Below, piece by piece: positions 17,367 to 28,184 of a stretch of 64,000 bases of DNA (position 1 is its first letter; each line of letters starts with the position of its first letter). The stretch comes from Urechis unicinctus (taxonomy: Eukaryota; Annelida; Polychaeta; Xenopneusta; Urechidae): positions 43,537,219 to 43,601,218 of the forward strand of contig CM067358.1 of assembly GCA_034190875.2 (NCBI GenBank), written 5' to 3'. The translations under genes and the position numbers were made by a program. The notes beneath the pieces are model-generated. The model ran no database searches and was not told the origin of the DNA. It worked only from the letters and a program-made list of their open reading frames with translations.

Positions 17367-19184
17367 ACGTCATTGCATGTGAACATTTCTATCGCTAGGC
17401 AAACTAACCAGTTGCTGCATTTATAAAACTATTCATCTCAGTAGTGAATACACAGCTTATGTTAGAATAGCTAATTAGGATGTAGTTGTTTATCCATCAA
17501 CAACTGATTTAACAATTGTTGGATCATGAGCTTTGGTATAAGCGTTAACCGTTCCCATGTAATGCGCACTATGTATTGTATCACATTCAAGTGCACCACG
17601 AGGTGCATCGGATTGTGGGCATTTGGGAATCATAATGTGACTGATACAACCACTTAGACCTGTCCAAAAAATGCCTTCTGTGATTACTATATCAGGACAT
17701 TTTACACAGCTTCTTTTTGCACAGAGCCGACTACTTGTGGTCATGGTCTAACAAAACTGGCCTTCTATGCCAAGGGAACAGAGCAGACATAATTGCGCGT
17801 CATTACCGCCCTTTAAGGTACTCATATATCAACTTATGTATTATATATTTATTGAATGTTCTTGTAAATGTTTAACCATTGCAATTTATTTTTTTGAGAT
17901 CTCTCCATAAACCAGAAAAGATGATTTCTTGGTCGTCGGCTGCGGCTGGACCTTTGTGGATGATGTGCATAAAAACCTCTCCAAGGATGCCGCTGGTAGA
18001 ATAGTTGCAACTTTATTTGTACGGTCTGAGTTAACCATAGCCATTTTGTTAAATCTAAGATATTGGTAATTTATTATATAGAAAGAGATCAAATGGACAT
18101 CTCAGATAAGAGATAAAACCTGGAGATTGTAGCAATGGTATATAGTGTTTTTTTGTATTAGCCACAAAATAGCTGAGCATATTTATTGCCAGCGCAGCAA
18201 TAACAGGGTGAAATTTATTGGCCACAAAGCGGCAATAGCCGCCATAGAGAGTAGATTGAGGTCTTCTAAGCAGTCATCCAAAATATGAATTTTATTGCCA
18301 AAATAGATATAACAAAATGGACAGGGGTAGGAGACCAATGATCTATGAAAGACGATGGCGCCATAATACTTCACACACACAGCAACTCTATTGAAACCCA
18401 CGCCACGAACAGGGGTTTTATTGCGCGAAATGAAACATTTTCTAATTATCTTGGGATGAACATTTTTTTGCGTACTTGTATAAACTCATATCCAAATGGC
18501 TCTTAAAGTATTTGTTCCTTCTGACCGTCTCCTCTATTACGTTCAACATATGTGATGTTGCCAATAGTCTAACGCTCTGCCTCAGACTGCAGTTCATCTC
18601 CAAAGCGCTTTTCAAATTGTGGCCGCTCTGTCAGCCCTACTCTCATCTTCGCTTATCATGTCTGCGCACTCGTTTCAATTTTTTGGCTAACGTGAGAATC
18701 GAAACTTTATCAGAAGGGTAGTGATATATAACACATTGCGATCAATTTATGCACCAATATGACAATTTTGTCTATCGCCGGTTTCAATCGATCGACTGTT
18801 GGTAAACTCTGAACGGGATACCCTTTTTAAGATTTGATTTTATGCTATGCTTAATACAATGCTGACTATTTGAACGTTACAGGCCACAGTGCGAATGTGG
18901 ATGCGCAGCTATATGTGATGCGCAGAGGCTACGTATTGGTCCGCAATTTGCCTCTAATGAGCTTGCTATGGTCAGTATCAATTTAGCGTGCATTAATTTG
19001 ATTAATCTAAATACATTTCGCTGTTCACATTTTATCATAGCGACATTAAAACCATGAAATCTGCTAAATGTGTAAATGTGCAAAAGTTTATTGCTAAAAT
19101 ATGTAACCGGCCAACAGTGTCGGAAGTCGAACAAAGTTAATAACGTTCAAAAACAGAAAGATTATTTGACAGCTATTTGAAGCG

Positions 19185-19691
19185 TCAACAATTATATATC
19201 TTATAAAACCTGTCATGCCATGTGTACATGGTTGCCTTTTTTGCGTCGCCAGTAGCTAAAGTGATGGATGACCAGGGGGATGCCATGGAGTTTAGACACC
19301 GTCGCCAAGAATAGCTATCGTATATCATTGCTTTAAAGTTCTTCGAGTTCTTGGAATGGTAGGCGAGTACTAAATGGGTTTGAGGTGTTAGAGTTTGCTT
19401 GAGGGGCTGTGACACGTCGTCCAGAACCACCATATTGTATACTGCTATGCTATAGCTAACATGTGTATAATGGATGCCGCTACTACAGCATACATCAACA
19501 ATATCAAGTCTTAATTCGTTTAGTAAAGTAATTACTATCGAGGAGCGAGCTCGGGGGGGAATATGATAGATTACAATTATGGCAAATGGGTCTAACATAT
19601 ATAACCTATGGATTGAGTAACAGGATGTATAGTTCGTTATTGCATATTTTGTGATTAATGCTAGGTCGAGTTGGCACGTACCATGTAACAT
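19185..19691 (-). CDS. Unknown 168-codon open frame
   Basis: The longest uninterrupted frame in the window, ATG at 19691 to stop ending at 19185. It has six Cys, no signal peptide, no clear membrane segment beyond a short hydrophobic patch near residues 34-42, and no motif I recognise. In sequence this AT-rich a frame of this length is expected less than once per window by chance, so it deserves a note. It lies downstream of the SKICH frame on the same strand, beyond a retroelement-like tail. It may be part of a decayed element or chance. Confidence 0.2.
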   Translation of the reverse strand: MLHGTCQLDLALITKYAITNYTSCYSIHRLYMLDPFAIIVIYHIPPRARSSIVITLLNELRLDIVDVCCSSGIHYTHVSYSIAVYNMVVLDDVSQPLKQTLTPQTHLVLAYHSKNSKNFKAMIYDSYSWRRCLNSMASPWSSITLATGDAKKATMYTWHDRFYKIYNC

Positions 19692-19698
19692 ACGAAAG

Positions 19699-19754
<56 letters not shown>
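19699..19754. repeat. (AT)n microsatellite
   Basis: About 55 bp of AT dinucleotides with one interruption, abutting the 3' end of the retroelement-like tail at 19753. Confidence 0.95.
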
Positions 19755-19757
<3 letters not shown>

Positions 19758-19819
19758 ATGATAATGATTATTTATTTAAAGCCCATTCCATATACATCTC
19801 AACAGGCTGTACAAGTTAT
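19753..19819 (-). mobile_element. LINE/SINE-like 3' tail
   Basis: Read on the minus strand: ACTTGTACAGCCTGTTGAG, a spacer, then GGCTTTAAATAAATAATC and a short (ATT/ATC)n run leading into the AT tract. From memory, many marine animal and fish LINE/SINE families end in a similar pattern (TTGTAAAGCGCTTTGAG.. GCTATATAAATAAATTATTATT). The fit is partial and the element is 5'-truncated or unrelated. It supplies an AATAAA at 19776-19771 that could serve as the polyadenylation signal of the SKICH frame about 330 nt upstream. Confidence 0.35.
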
Positions 19820-19939
19820 AACAATCAACAATAATGAATAATACAATATAAGACTAGAAATGATAAAAGTGTTAAGCAATAATAGGCTACGGCGAATTTA
19901 TCGATTGCACGTTCATATAATTTGATATATCACAGGTTA

Positions 19940-19957
19940 AAAGCACATATGTGCTTT
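19940..19957. repeat. 18-bp perfect palindrome
   Basis: AAAGCACATATGTGCTTT, a perfect inverted repeat without a loop, at the stop codon of the second frame downstream of the SKICH domain. It could form a small cruciform or bind a dimeric protein; no function is shown. Confidence 0.8.
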
Positions 19958-20104
19958 CACTTCAATGGCGCCATTAATGTCACGTGATCGTTGACCACTG
20001 GTGGTGGAGTCTTGGCTGGAGATCTTCCTGTCCAGAGTTTGACCAGGTTATGAGGACTCCAGTCTTGTTCGAGAGGGATTGATGAGAAGTATGGTAAGGA
20101 GGGA

Positions 20105-20572
20105 TCACAGGGGGAGCTTGTGAATGTTGCCAACTCCCCCGAGGGGCTTTCTGTGCTTCTGACATCGATTTTGTAGCGCCATCTGGTGGGTGGTGCAAGG
20201 AGCAGCATCTAGGATTCGGAAAGGCTTGCTCATGCCAACCACCTTCTTCCTCTTGGTAATATACAAGAATTGGTAGCTGTGTGATGGGCTGCTGGTTAAC
20301 TGGTTTACATCCGCAAGGAAAATGACTTTCTTTTTCAAAGACGGGTTGCTGTTCTTCTTAGATTTTTTTGTCGTCCATTTGCAGGCTATGTAATCTTTGG
20401 CACTCACCCAGTTGTCCAGATAAATACCGATCCAATTACAGGTTGATGGATGGAAGTTATTCTTGGCTACTTGATAATTCACCTCGATATCCTCGCATGA
20501 AGCGTAACTCTCTTGAATATCGTCGAAGACAACGAGGTTCACGTCGTCAGAGGATTTCATAACGGTCTCCAT
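20105..20572 (-). CDS. SKICH-domain protein (TAX1BP1/CALCOCO-like), short and intronless
   Basis: A 155-codon frame, ATG at 20572 in good context (GAAAATGG) with an in-frame stop 24 codons upstream. Residues 13-120 form a complete SKICH domain. They begin VVFDDIQESY, contain HPSTCNWIGI (Trp47), Trp55, AKDY (Tyr61) and Trp66, then YQFLYIT (100-106) and finish GMSKPFRI. This follows the order of human TAX1BP1 (VIFQNV..HPHPKDWVGI..W..ARDY..W..YQFCYVT..GASTPF). In that family the domain binds TBK1 adaptors and sits at the N-terminus of selective-autophagy receptors, ahead of long coiled coils. Here only 35 residues follow and no coiled coil or ubiquitin-binding finger is seen. A second frame, 20208-19957 on the same strand, stays open with Ser/Pro-rich content, so one shift in register may have shortened the protein. 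The domain is unbroken by introns, unlike the multi-exon vertebrate genes. This suggests a retrocopy, a pseudogene or a young SKICH-only gene. Confidence 0.75.
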   Translation of the reverse strand: METVMKSSDDVNLVVFDDIQESYASCEDIEVNYQVAKNNFHPSTCNWIGIYLDNWVSAKDYIACKWTTKKSKKNSNPSLKKKVIFLADVNQLTSSPSHSYQFLYITKRKKVVGMSKPFRILDAAPCTTHQMALQNRCQKHRKPLGGVGNIHKLPL

Positions 20573-21117
20573 TTTCCTTGCAGGGGGGTTATTTGTGGCG
20601 ATTGTGATGTTGGTGAGGTCGCACAGATGTGACTGATGGTGTTGTCAAAAGCCCTACCCTCCTTTCATCCCCTACCGTTGACCAGTTCGGCCAAACTTGC
20701 GTCTTTATCTTCTGTCGCTTTTTTTCTGTCATATATTTGCTTCAAAGAAAACAAATTCAAAATCGCGTATTGTAGGTTTCTTTGTTTTGTTTCTATGGAA
20801 ACGTATTTCCAAAACTTAAAAGATATGTAGGTAAAAACAAAAAAAAATTGAGTAATTCCACTGCCAAAATAAAACGATTTCTTCTTGTAAAATCCACAAT
20901 CAGCTCTCTATATAATCCAAACAAAGTTAGTTATATTTTAAACTAGTAAAACAAAATATAAATATCCAAAATCCACGAAAGATACGCGGAGCAGAAGTGC
21001 AGCACGTCCGTCGTGCGCAACAATCAACAATCATATATATATATATATATATCTTTCGCAAGACCAACCTGACATATCTATTGTTATCAATGGGAAGCCT
21101 TATACATTTGCTTAGAC

Positions 21118-21660
21118 ATCATAGAGCAGTTAGGTATATGTCGTTATCAATAATATCAGCACAAATAAGGCACCAAGCATCAAGCGAATGCGATTAAATA
21201 ATCCCATAAGCAATATCGGCATTCATCATCTCAGATATAATAACGTGCTTCATCGCATGAGAATAGAGTGCTCATGTTACCGAATATGTTTTGAGCATAA
21301 TAGATATTAATGTGCATAAACTAGCACTTCATCACATCGTTTTATACCTTGATCAACGCTATTGCAATAATATGAATTTCACATCACCCGGTCTTCTTCG
21401 TGGCAGCATTAGCATTAGCCCAACATACCTGTACACGGTTGTGTTAGCAGTCAAAACAAATAAAATGAAATTAAGCGCGACATGAAGCCTTGGAATTGGG
21501 ACCGTGGTCATGGGTTGGCTGTAGCCATGTCTGACTAATTGGGACAATGATGCTTGATGAAAGAATCTGTCTGTCAACCACTGACCATCCTTCCTCATCA
21601 ACCTTTCATCAGGCCGCAAAAGTATTACGTTAAAATATCCAATGAGAGTCACACTGTTCT
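21118..21660 (+). repeat. Local duplicate 1 (partner 25000-25805)
   Basis: Sequence starting ATATGTCGTTATCAATAAT and ending near CCAATGAGAGTCACACTG recurs at 25000-25805 with about 80 % identity and extra material in the second copy. A shorter, weaker match lies at about 58990-59200. Shared marks include TTACCGAATATGTT and GCTTGATGAAAGAA. Confidence 0.65.
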
Positions 21661-24043
21661 CATAAATATAAAGGTTGCTACCCACTCACATTTATTCTAT
21701 GTACTTTCAAGTGAAATGAAAGGCTACGTGGCACGCTGTTTAGCCTAGAATTCCCTTAAATTCATTGGACGCCACAGTAATGGAGACCGAAATGAGAAGA
21801 ATAACAAATGGGCAGTTGAACAACCAGATTTAACAGCAACGCATGACTTGGTTAAATTAAAACGGTTAACTGGTGATATATTCCCTAGAGCAACGTTCTA
21901 CACCCATGGCTTTGCTATTGCCCCCGGGTTTCATCTGGCATATCGTTATGCATTAATGAACCATCATTTATCTACTGATTTACTAACGAGTGTCTCCTTT
22001 TGAATATAAGCAGGCTTTGAACGTGGTGTACTTCACTGAATAAGCAGCACACCCCTCATGATATTTAGACTCATCATAGCAAGTTGGTTAGTTATAAACT
22101 TTGTTAACCGAAAGTTGATTAAATAAACCAATTGGTTCATACCCGATAAACTACCGGCAAATGCAGATGAATGATCAACTACAGAATGCAACAAAAACTG
22201 AACCCGAATAATTGTTTTAATAGACTTAAAATGTGTAAATAAATCCCAATCTTAGGTATTATGATTGATCGAAACTTAAGCTGGAAGGAAAATATCAATC
22301 CAGCAGAAGCCAAGGTATCCATAAACATATCAAAAGTTGCGCACATTGTACCCTCTATATAACTAGAGTTACTCATGCTTTGATGTTGCGAAATATGGGG
22401 AAATACCAATAAAAGTAGAATTCATACTATTATAAATTGCAAAATGCATAAAATGAAGAACAAGCTTGACAAAACGTATGATGCATGGTTGCCATCGATA
22501 TGAACACTTTCTTTGAATTTCCTGCATCCAATCAATTGTCACACTACGACGTGATATACATGTTGATCCATTGCATTTTTTAATTAAAACAATGTTATTC
22601 TTGTAAAGTAACTTTGGAAGCAACTAGGTGATCTAGGACGAGGCGAAGAAAAAGTACAAAAGCCATGTGCAGTCGGTAATTTTCAAATGCCTCAAAATGA
22701 TACAAGTATGATCTAGCACACAATTCATTGACAATACTTAACCAAGCTACACACAATACCTTTACAAGCTGAGTTGATTGAAAATGTGGCCAAAGCCTCC
22801 ATCGCATCGATGTAAGGACGACTTATATTAGAGGTTATATTTATTGTAAGGAAAGGCATGGCCAAACAATCAGCAAGACCTTTCCAATTTGCCAGCCAAC
22901 CCAGTTTCAGGTTAACACTGAGAATCAGTTGCTGGTGGCGAGAATTAAGTGTGTTGGAAATGGGTGTCATAAACAATACCATAATATACATAGGCAGGTG
23001 ATGATCCGAGAACGCCCTGATAGAGGGGAGAATTATAATATTAGTGCTAAATAAGTTGAACGTTGCACGTTGCAATGATGGCTTGATTAATAATGTTCTG
23101 GCGCGAATTAATTGCAGTGGAGATATATCTGAGAGCGATGATAGTTACGCGCCCAGTCCATTATATCAACTAGGAATAATAGTTGCACCTTTAATTGACT
23201 TCCTGACACACTGTGACTTTCCTATGCAATTTACTGTATTGCTTGCAATAATGCAAATTATGAAATTCTACTTATGCTTTTGCACAATGGCTCATAATTG
23301 ATATGACTCGTTGATGTTTGTTCTCGACCTGTGTTGTAACAATGTTTGGGATACCTTTAAACGGTGAATAGGTAGTAAACATCACCCATTAATGTATATT
23401 CTTAAATATTGGCACCTTTGTGCATGGTTGATATACCGAACAGTAGTGAGAAGTCAGACACCGTTTATTAAACGTGAAAACACATAATTTGTGTTTACCC
23501 ATGGATTTGGCCACATTTATAGAAGATTTAGATAATGTTTCTTATGCTGAATAACAGCCTCGAGATAAGTGATCCGATATGTTTCAAATTAGGAATATAA
23601 CATACTTACTGCTCCGCAAGTCTCAACATACATAGATAAAGTATTTGTGTCATACTTAGCCTGATGTCGATATTATTAACTGCCGGCTAAAACTTATTCC
23701 TAGAAGAGATACATGTGTTGAATGAGAGCACAAACAAAATATTTCGCGATATCGTAGACATATGATTCAAAAAGACCCTTTGTTAAAGCTAGTTGTATAT
23801 TCCATGGAATCTGACGAAACTATGATTGCTTCTAAAAATATGGAGGCACATAGTACTGCACAGTAACTATCAAATATTTTCGTTACATGATGTTATCAGA
23901 CCTGCTGGGTTGACCCACGTAGTTTTATTCCGTTGTTTATGTTTTGGTGCTGTGCCAGCTTTATGTTGACGAGGTTCAAAATGATAACACATGTAGATGG
24001 GTGTATAATACATGCATAGATGTGCCACGATATAGGTCATAGA

Positions 24044-24320
24044 TATATATATTATATATATATATATATATGATATATATATAGATATATATATGAGATA
24101 TAAATAAAGAAGTCAGATAAATAGAAGTATCCCATCTATATAAGTATATATCAACTCTATATATCAAACAAAGTCGATAAAATATATATATGCAATATCA
24201 ATACATATCATAATATATATATATAGATATCTCTCAGAATCTATATATATGTATAGCAGTTTTATATATATATATCTGGTATATCTCTCTATATTTTGTC
24301 TCATATATCAATATATATAT
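24044..24320. repeat. Degenerate (AT)n-rich cluster
   Basis: About 280 bp of short ATATAT runs broken by GATATC-like pieces, inside the A-only stretch 23887-25000. The open frames through it are repeat artefacts. Confidence 0.85.
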
Positions 24321-24999
24321 ATATCCACTATGTAAATATTTATAAATCATAACCTGCACTTACAATATTCCTTTATGTCCATCGTAACCTTGCACGACCG
24401 GTCGTATGGTCGATAGCACTCGCAGGTGAGATCACTTTTCATTACCTGGTTAGACTTGTGCAAAATGTTTGCGCTCAAATAACATCATATATGCCTTAGG
24501 AATGTGCTATTAAAGCAGCACCCTGTGTTAGGTGACATATCAGGCTGTATTGTGCAAAACATAATGTATTCGATATGATCCTCATATTAACAATCGAATA
24601 AATTAGAGCTACTACACGTGTATATTACGCGTTGTGAGTGTTGAATAAATTACCAAAAGAATATACATGTAAGTGTCTTGATCAATAGCCCGTCAAATTA
24701 AATTATCTCATGTACAGCAATACACCAAACGTTGGAACAAAAATAAATCCCTGTAAAGTTATCAGCGTAACACTTACTGCAAACATTTCGCTTGTTTGAT
24801 TGACAGCCTATAACGAGTGCGAGCATCAGAATAAAGTAAGTGGATATATACTCACATTTAAACAGGACATTCCGCAACTAATTTGGTTTATGGTGACGTG
24901 CCATGTGGTGTGCAAAATAAACCACGTTTGTCTCTATCGGTAGTCATTGCATGGGATCAAACGACGTAACGTAGGCTTATATATTAGCCTATGCCTGAT

Positions 25000-25805
25000 C
25001 CACTGTTATGTATATGTGGCTATCAATAATTTCAGCACAAATTAGGGACCAAGCTTCAAGCATATTCAATTAAATAACTGCATATGCAATATTGGCATTC
25101 ATCATTGAAGATATGATGAGCTTAGATAAAACATTGATGCTTTGTTCGCAATGGCGTGCTTCATCACATTGATTGCATTTTACATCATATATACCCAAAT
25201 GAGTGTATCGGCACCAATTAGACCTGGCCATAACGATCAATCATGCTATTATTGAATGGGTGTCGCCTGTCGACATGGTTAAGCCTGCATAATTGGTATT
25301 TGTGTCGTTTCAAAAACAACCCTTTGCAAGATTGATCATCTGCCATACCATTTTCTCTGCCAAAGCAACAGATGACCACAAACCTTGCTCGCTTTATCAG
25401 TGTTATTTTTCCAATATACACGCGGTGCCCGAGGATAGAGTGCGTTTGTTACCGAATATGTTGGGAGTGGAGAAACGCACATTTAGCCAATGTATTGCGA
25501 CTGTGATCATGGGTTGGTTGGCAATACAGGTGCACGCTTTGTCAGCATCTTCCAAGCAGTGTTTTTAGCATCTTATATGTCGGTGGAAGCTTTGCTCGGT
25601 TTACATCAATGGTTATGTGGTGCCATGTATCTACATAACACCCTCAAGTTGTGAGTTTGTCACGCAGTAACATTGAGTCTTGTGGCCACGCACGACTTAT
25701 CGACTAGCACGACTTGATGAAAGAACCTATATGTCAACCACAGCTCATCCAACTTCATCAATATTTTCTCAGGCCGACGAATATAACGTTGAAATGTTCA
25801 ATGGG
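25000..25805 (+). repeat. Local duplicate 2 (partner 21118-21660)
   Basis: Second copy of the repeat at 21118. The match ends abruptly at AATGGGAG (25805), where the partner continues with TCACACTG. The break marks the left edge of the mobile element that follows. Confidence 0.65.
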
Positions 25806-27830
25806 AGTCCCGGTTGATCCGACCCCAAAGGGCCCGACTCCACCACGTTAATTAAGTGACCGTAGGCTAAGGTGTCTAAGCCGTTCGTGGCTATCCACCA
25901 TCAAACGGGTGGGACTCCCGAGTTTAGGTGGTCAATGCGGAAACACCATAGCCGGAGGTTGCGCACCATTCAGCCTGGAGGAATTGCGCACCATTCAATG
26001 GGGCAAATTTGCAATGTTGGGTCTATAACAGCCCTATAGCTAACTTTGGGTAGTTACAGACATGACCGGCCCACCAACATAGGTATCTTCAACCCACTTA
26101 ATGTCGATCTGGATAAAGTAAGTATGCTATATGGGGGCCTCTCTATGCTACTAGACGTTGTGGGCTAAGAGGAAATCTCTTTCGGTGATATAATAACCAC
26201 GAACATCGCTTATTCTGTCTTAATCTTGTGGAAATGTGGATGAGTTTAAGGCTCTGTTACTGGATAATAAGGGACAACTAGGGAGGGGCGCCGGGCCGAG
26301 TTTTGCGTCTGGGGCTATAAAGTAGTGTGAGTGCCGAGCCTCCCCCTCTAGGTGTAACCATTGTTGGTATTCGTATCCAAAACAACAGTTGTAACAAAGC
26401 TAAGGAACAAGCGTACAGGTATTCAAATATTTGCCACACCTATCGAGTTTCATACAAATGACCAAATCTTTCCAGGCATCTAAGTCAGTAGTTTCACTCC
26501 GTTGGACCATGCGGTTATGAAGACACCAACACACCTAGTATCAACCTAGCTCCCCCCCCACCTCTGAAATAAATGAGGATACCCCTACTAGAAGACGCTA
26601 CATAGTCAGCCACTGATTATATCTTTGAATCTGCCAAGAGTTTGGTGTTGCCAATAATACCTCTTGTCGACTAACAGATCTCTGGTGAATTCACTTCACT
26701 GACCCTGAAACGGGTGAAGAACAGCCAATCATTCATTACGGAGATCCCAACACGTACAAAGCAGAAAGTTAAGTGTTTACGATAACAACAAACGGGCTCG
26801 TTCTTCAGGGTGGCACGTCAAATTTGATTATGTAAAGCAATATACTGTGGGTGCAAGTACTGCCTGAAGAACATATATACTGGAAAAATCTGAGGGGTTC
26901 ACAGCTCCAGGTGTCTAACAGATTTACGACACTATTCACACCTGTGTCAGGGGTACAAGGTACAGGCACACAAGCAGTCCTTAATGTCGCCCACAACTTT
27001 CATCTGCAGAACGCTTTCGTTAAAAGGGATTATGTGTTTTTTGAACTAATAATCAGACATGAGATTGCTATCATCGCGAATAAGCTCACCAACACTGTTT
27101 TGCTATTGCACCCTTTAATGGAGGAGGCTTTGACACAGCCACACATAGGGGGCTGGAAGGTATATATTGGTGTGCTTTGCACTTAAAGGGGGCTGTATAG
27201 GCTGCCACCTAAAGCCTGCCAATGACCACAGGTGTGGTGGTTTTGTCCCGTTAAGAATAGCTTGTTGAACTTCTTGTGCCTGTTGTCTGTGCGATTTGAC
27301 TGGCTGCTAGGCAATGCCTAACTCCTCTCCCAGAGCGTATATCTTCTGGGATATGGGGTTTTTACACAGGTTCGTTTGAGTGCTAGTGCATCGGCCACCT
27401 GCGAGCGTTCACTGTGTTTGGTCATGATTTACCATACAGATTCTAATCTCTATATGGGAAACTGTGTTGTTATATTTGTAACAGCAATGCATACACAACC
27501 TTCTTAGTCATGTGCAATTTGTGGTTCTGCCTATCGTAGCCACATGCTATACATAGACAGGTGGTGTTTGGTACCCCTATGCCACAAGATTTACAGATAT
27601 AGTTCTTTTTGTCTTGACGCAGCAAAGTTTGTTGCAAATGATAGAGGAGTGTGAGATACACCCCCACGCTTGTGGGGGTAGCGTGTGGGTGTATTATCAT
27701 GTAACAGCACTGTCGTCAAATCATTGAGGGACACCACTTATGACCCTCGTCTAATCTACCGCTGATGCCAGGAGCCAAAAGTGTGCTAACTAACCGTTGG
27801 GGGGTTACTTTATAAAACGCGTTTTGAAAG
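25803..27830. mobile_element. Decayed large mobile element, family unknown, possibly virus-like
   Basis: Begins where the local duplicate is interrupted and is richer in GC than its surroundings. Parts: an opening stretch with a 9-bp inverted repeat (GGGAGTCCC/GGGACTCCC); a block of about 540 bp (26012-26550) also found inverted in block B, with a TATA box (CTATAAAG, about 26313) and ending CCTAGTATCAACCTAG; a 111-codon plus-strand frame (26851-27186); a minus-strand frame (27700-27470) with a Cys-x2-Cys...Cys-x2-Cys zinc-ribbon-like motif; and a GC-rich hairpin near 27.67 kb. The 26256-26550 part resembles an LTR in size and in having a TATA box, but no partner LTR or polymerase is visible. 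The element is broken in several places and looks old. The right edge is uncertain. A DNA virus-like or other large transposon is also possible. Confidence 0.45.
27657..27693. repeat. GC-rich hairpin
   Basis: TACACCCCCACGCT and AGCGTGTGGGTGTA form a 14-bp stem with one mismatch and a 9-nt loop. It sits just upstream of the minus-strand zinc-ribbon frame start and may be a terminal or regulatory structure of the decayed element. Confidence 0.6.
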
Positions 27831-28184
27831 TCTCAACAAATAACATCTACAGGTTCCCTAGTGTCTACCATGTTAGTAACGTCCTCTAGAAATTCCAACA
27901 GTTTGGCTATGTTAAACTCATGTGAGGTACTTTGTCGTCTCTCTGATCTGTTCAGTCACTAGTGGAATAAAATTCAGCAACTATCACGAAGGCAATATAT
28001 GATGCCAATGTTATGAGAAAAATATAATATAGCCGTCTTTGATCCTGAAAATAACAGCAGTTTGCATATCCACATATCATAGAACAAAACATAAATAGGA
28101 CATTTGCTCACAGAAAACATTACTTATACAGATCATTTAATGCATCAATTGCCAATATGATAGAGATTAGATGGTCTCTTGTTC

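Larger units (their letters stand above)
19060..21390. other. Block A-only insertion carrying the SKICH frame
   Basis: Between AAATCTG at about 19059 and GGCAGCATTAGC at about 21400 block A contains 2.3 kb that both block B copies lack; the B junction is at about 47740. It holds a 168-codon frame, an AT tract, a retroelement-like 3' tail, an 18-bp palindrome and a SKICH-domain frame, with the first, third and last all on the minus strand. Its last 270 bp (21118-21390) belong to another local duplication (see 25000-25805). It could be an insertion in A or a deletion from B. Confidence 0.6.
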
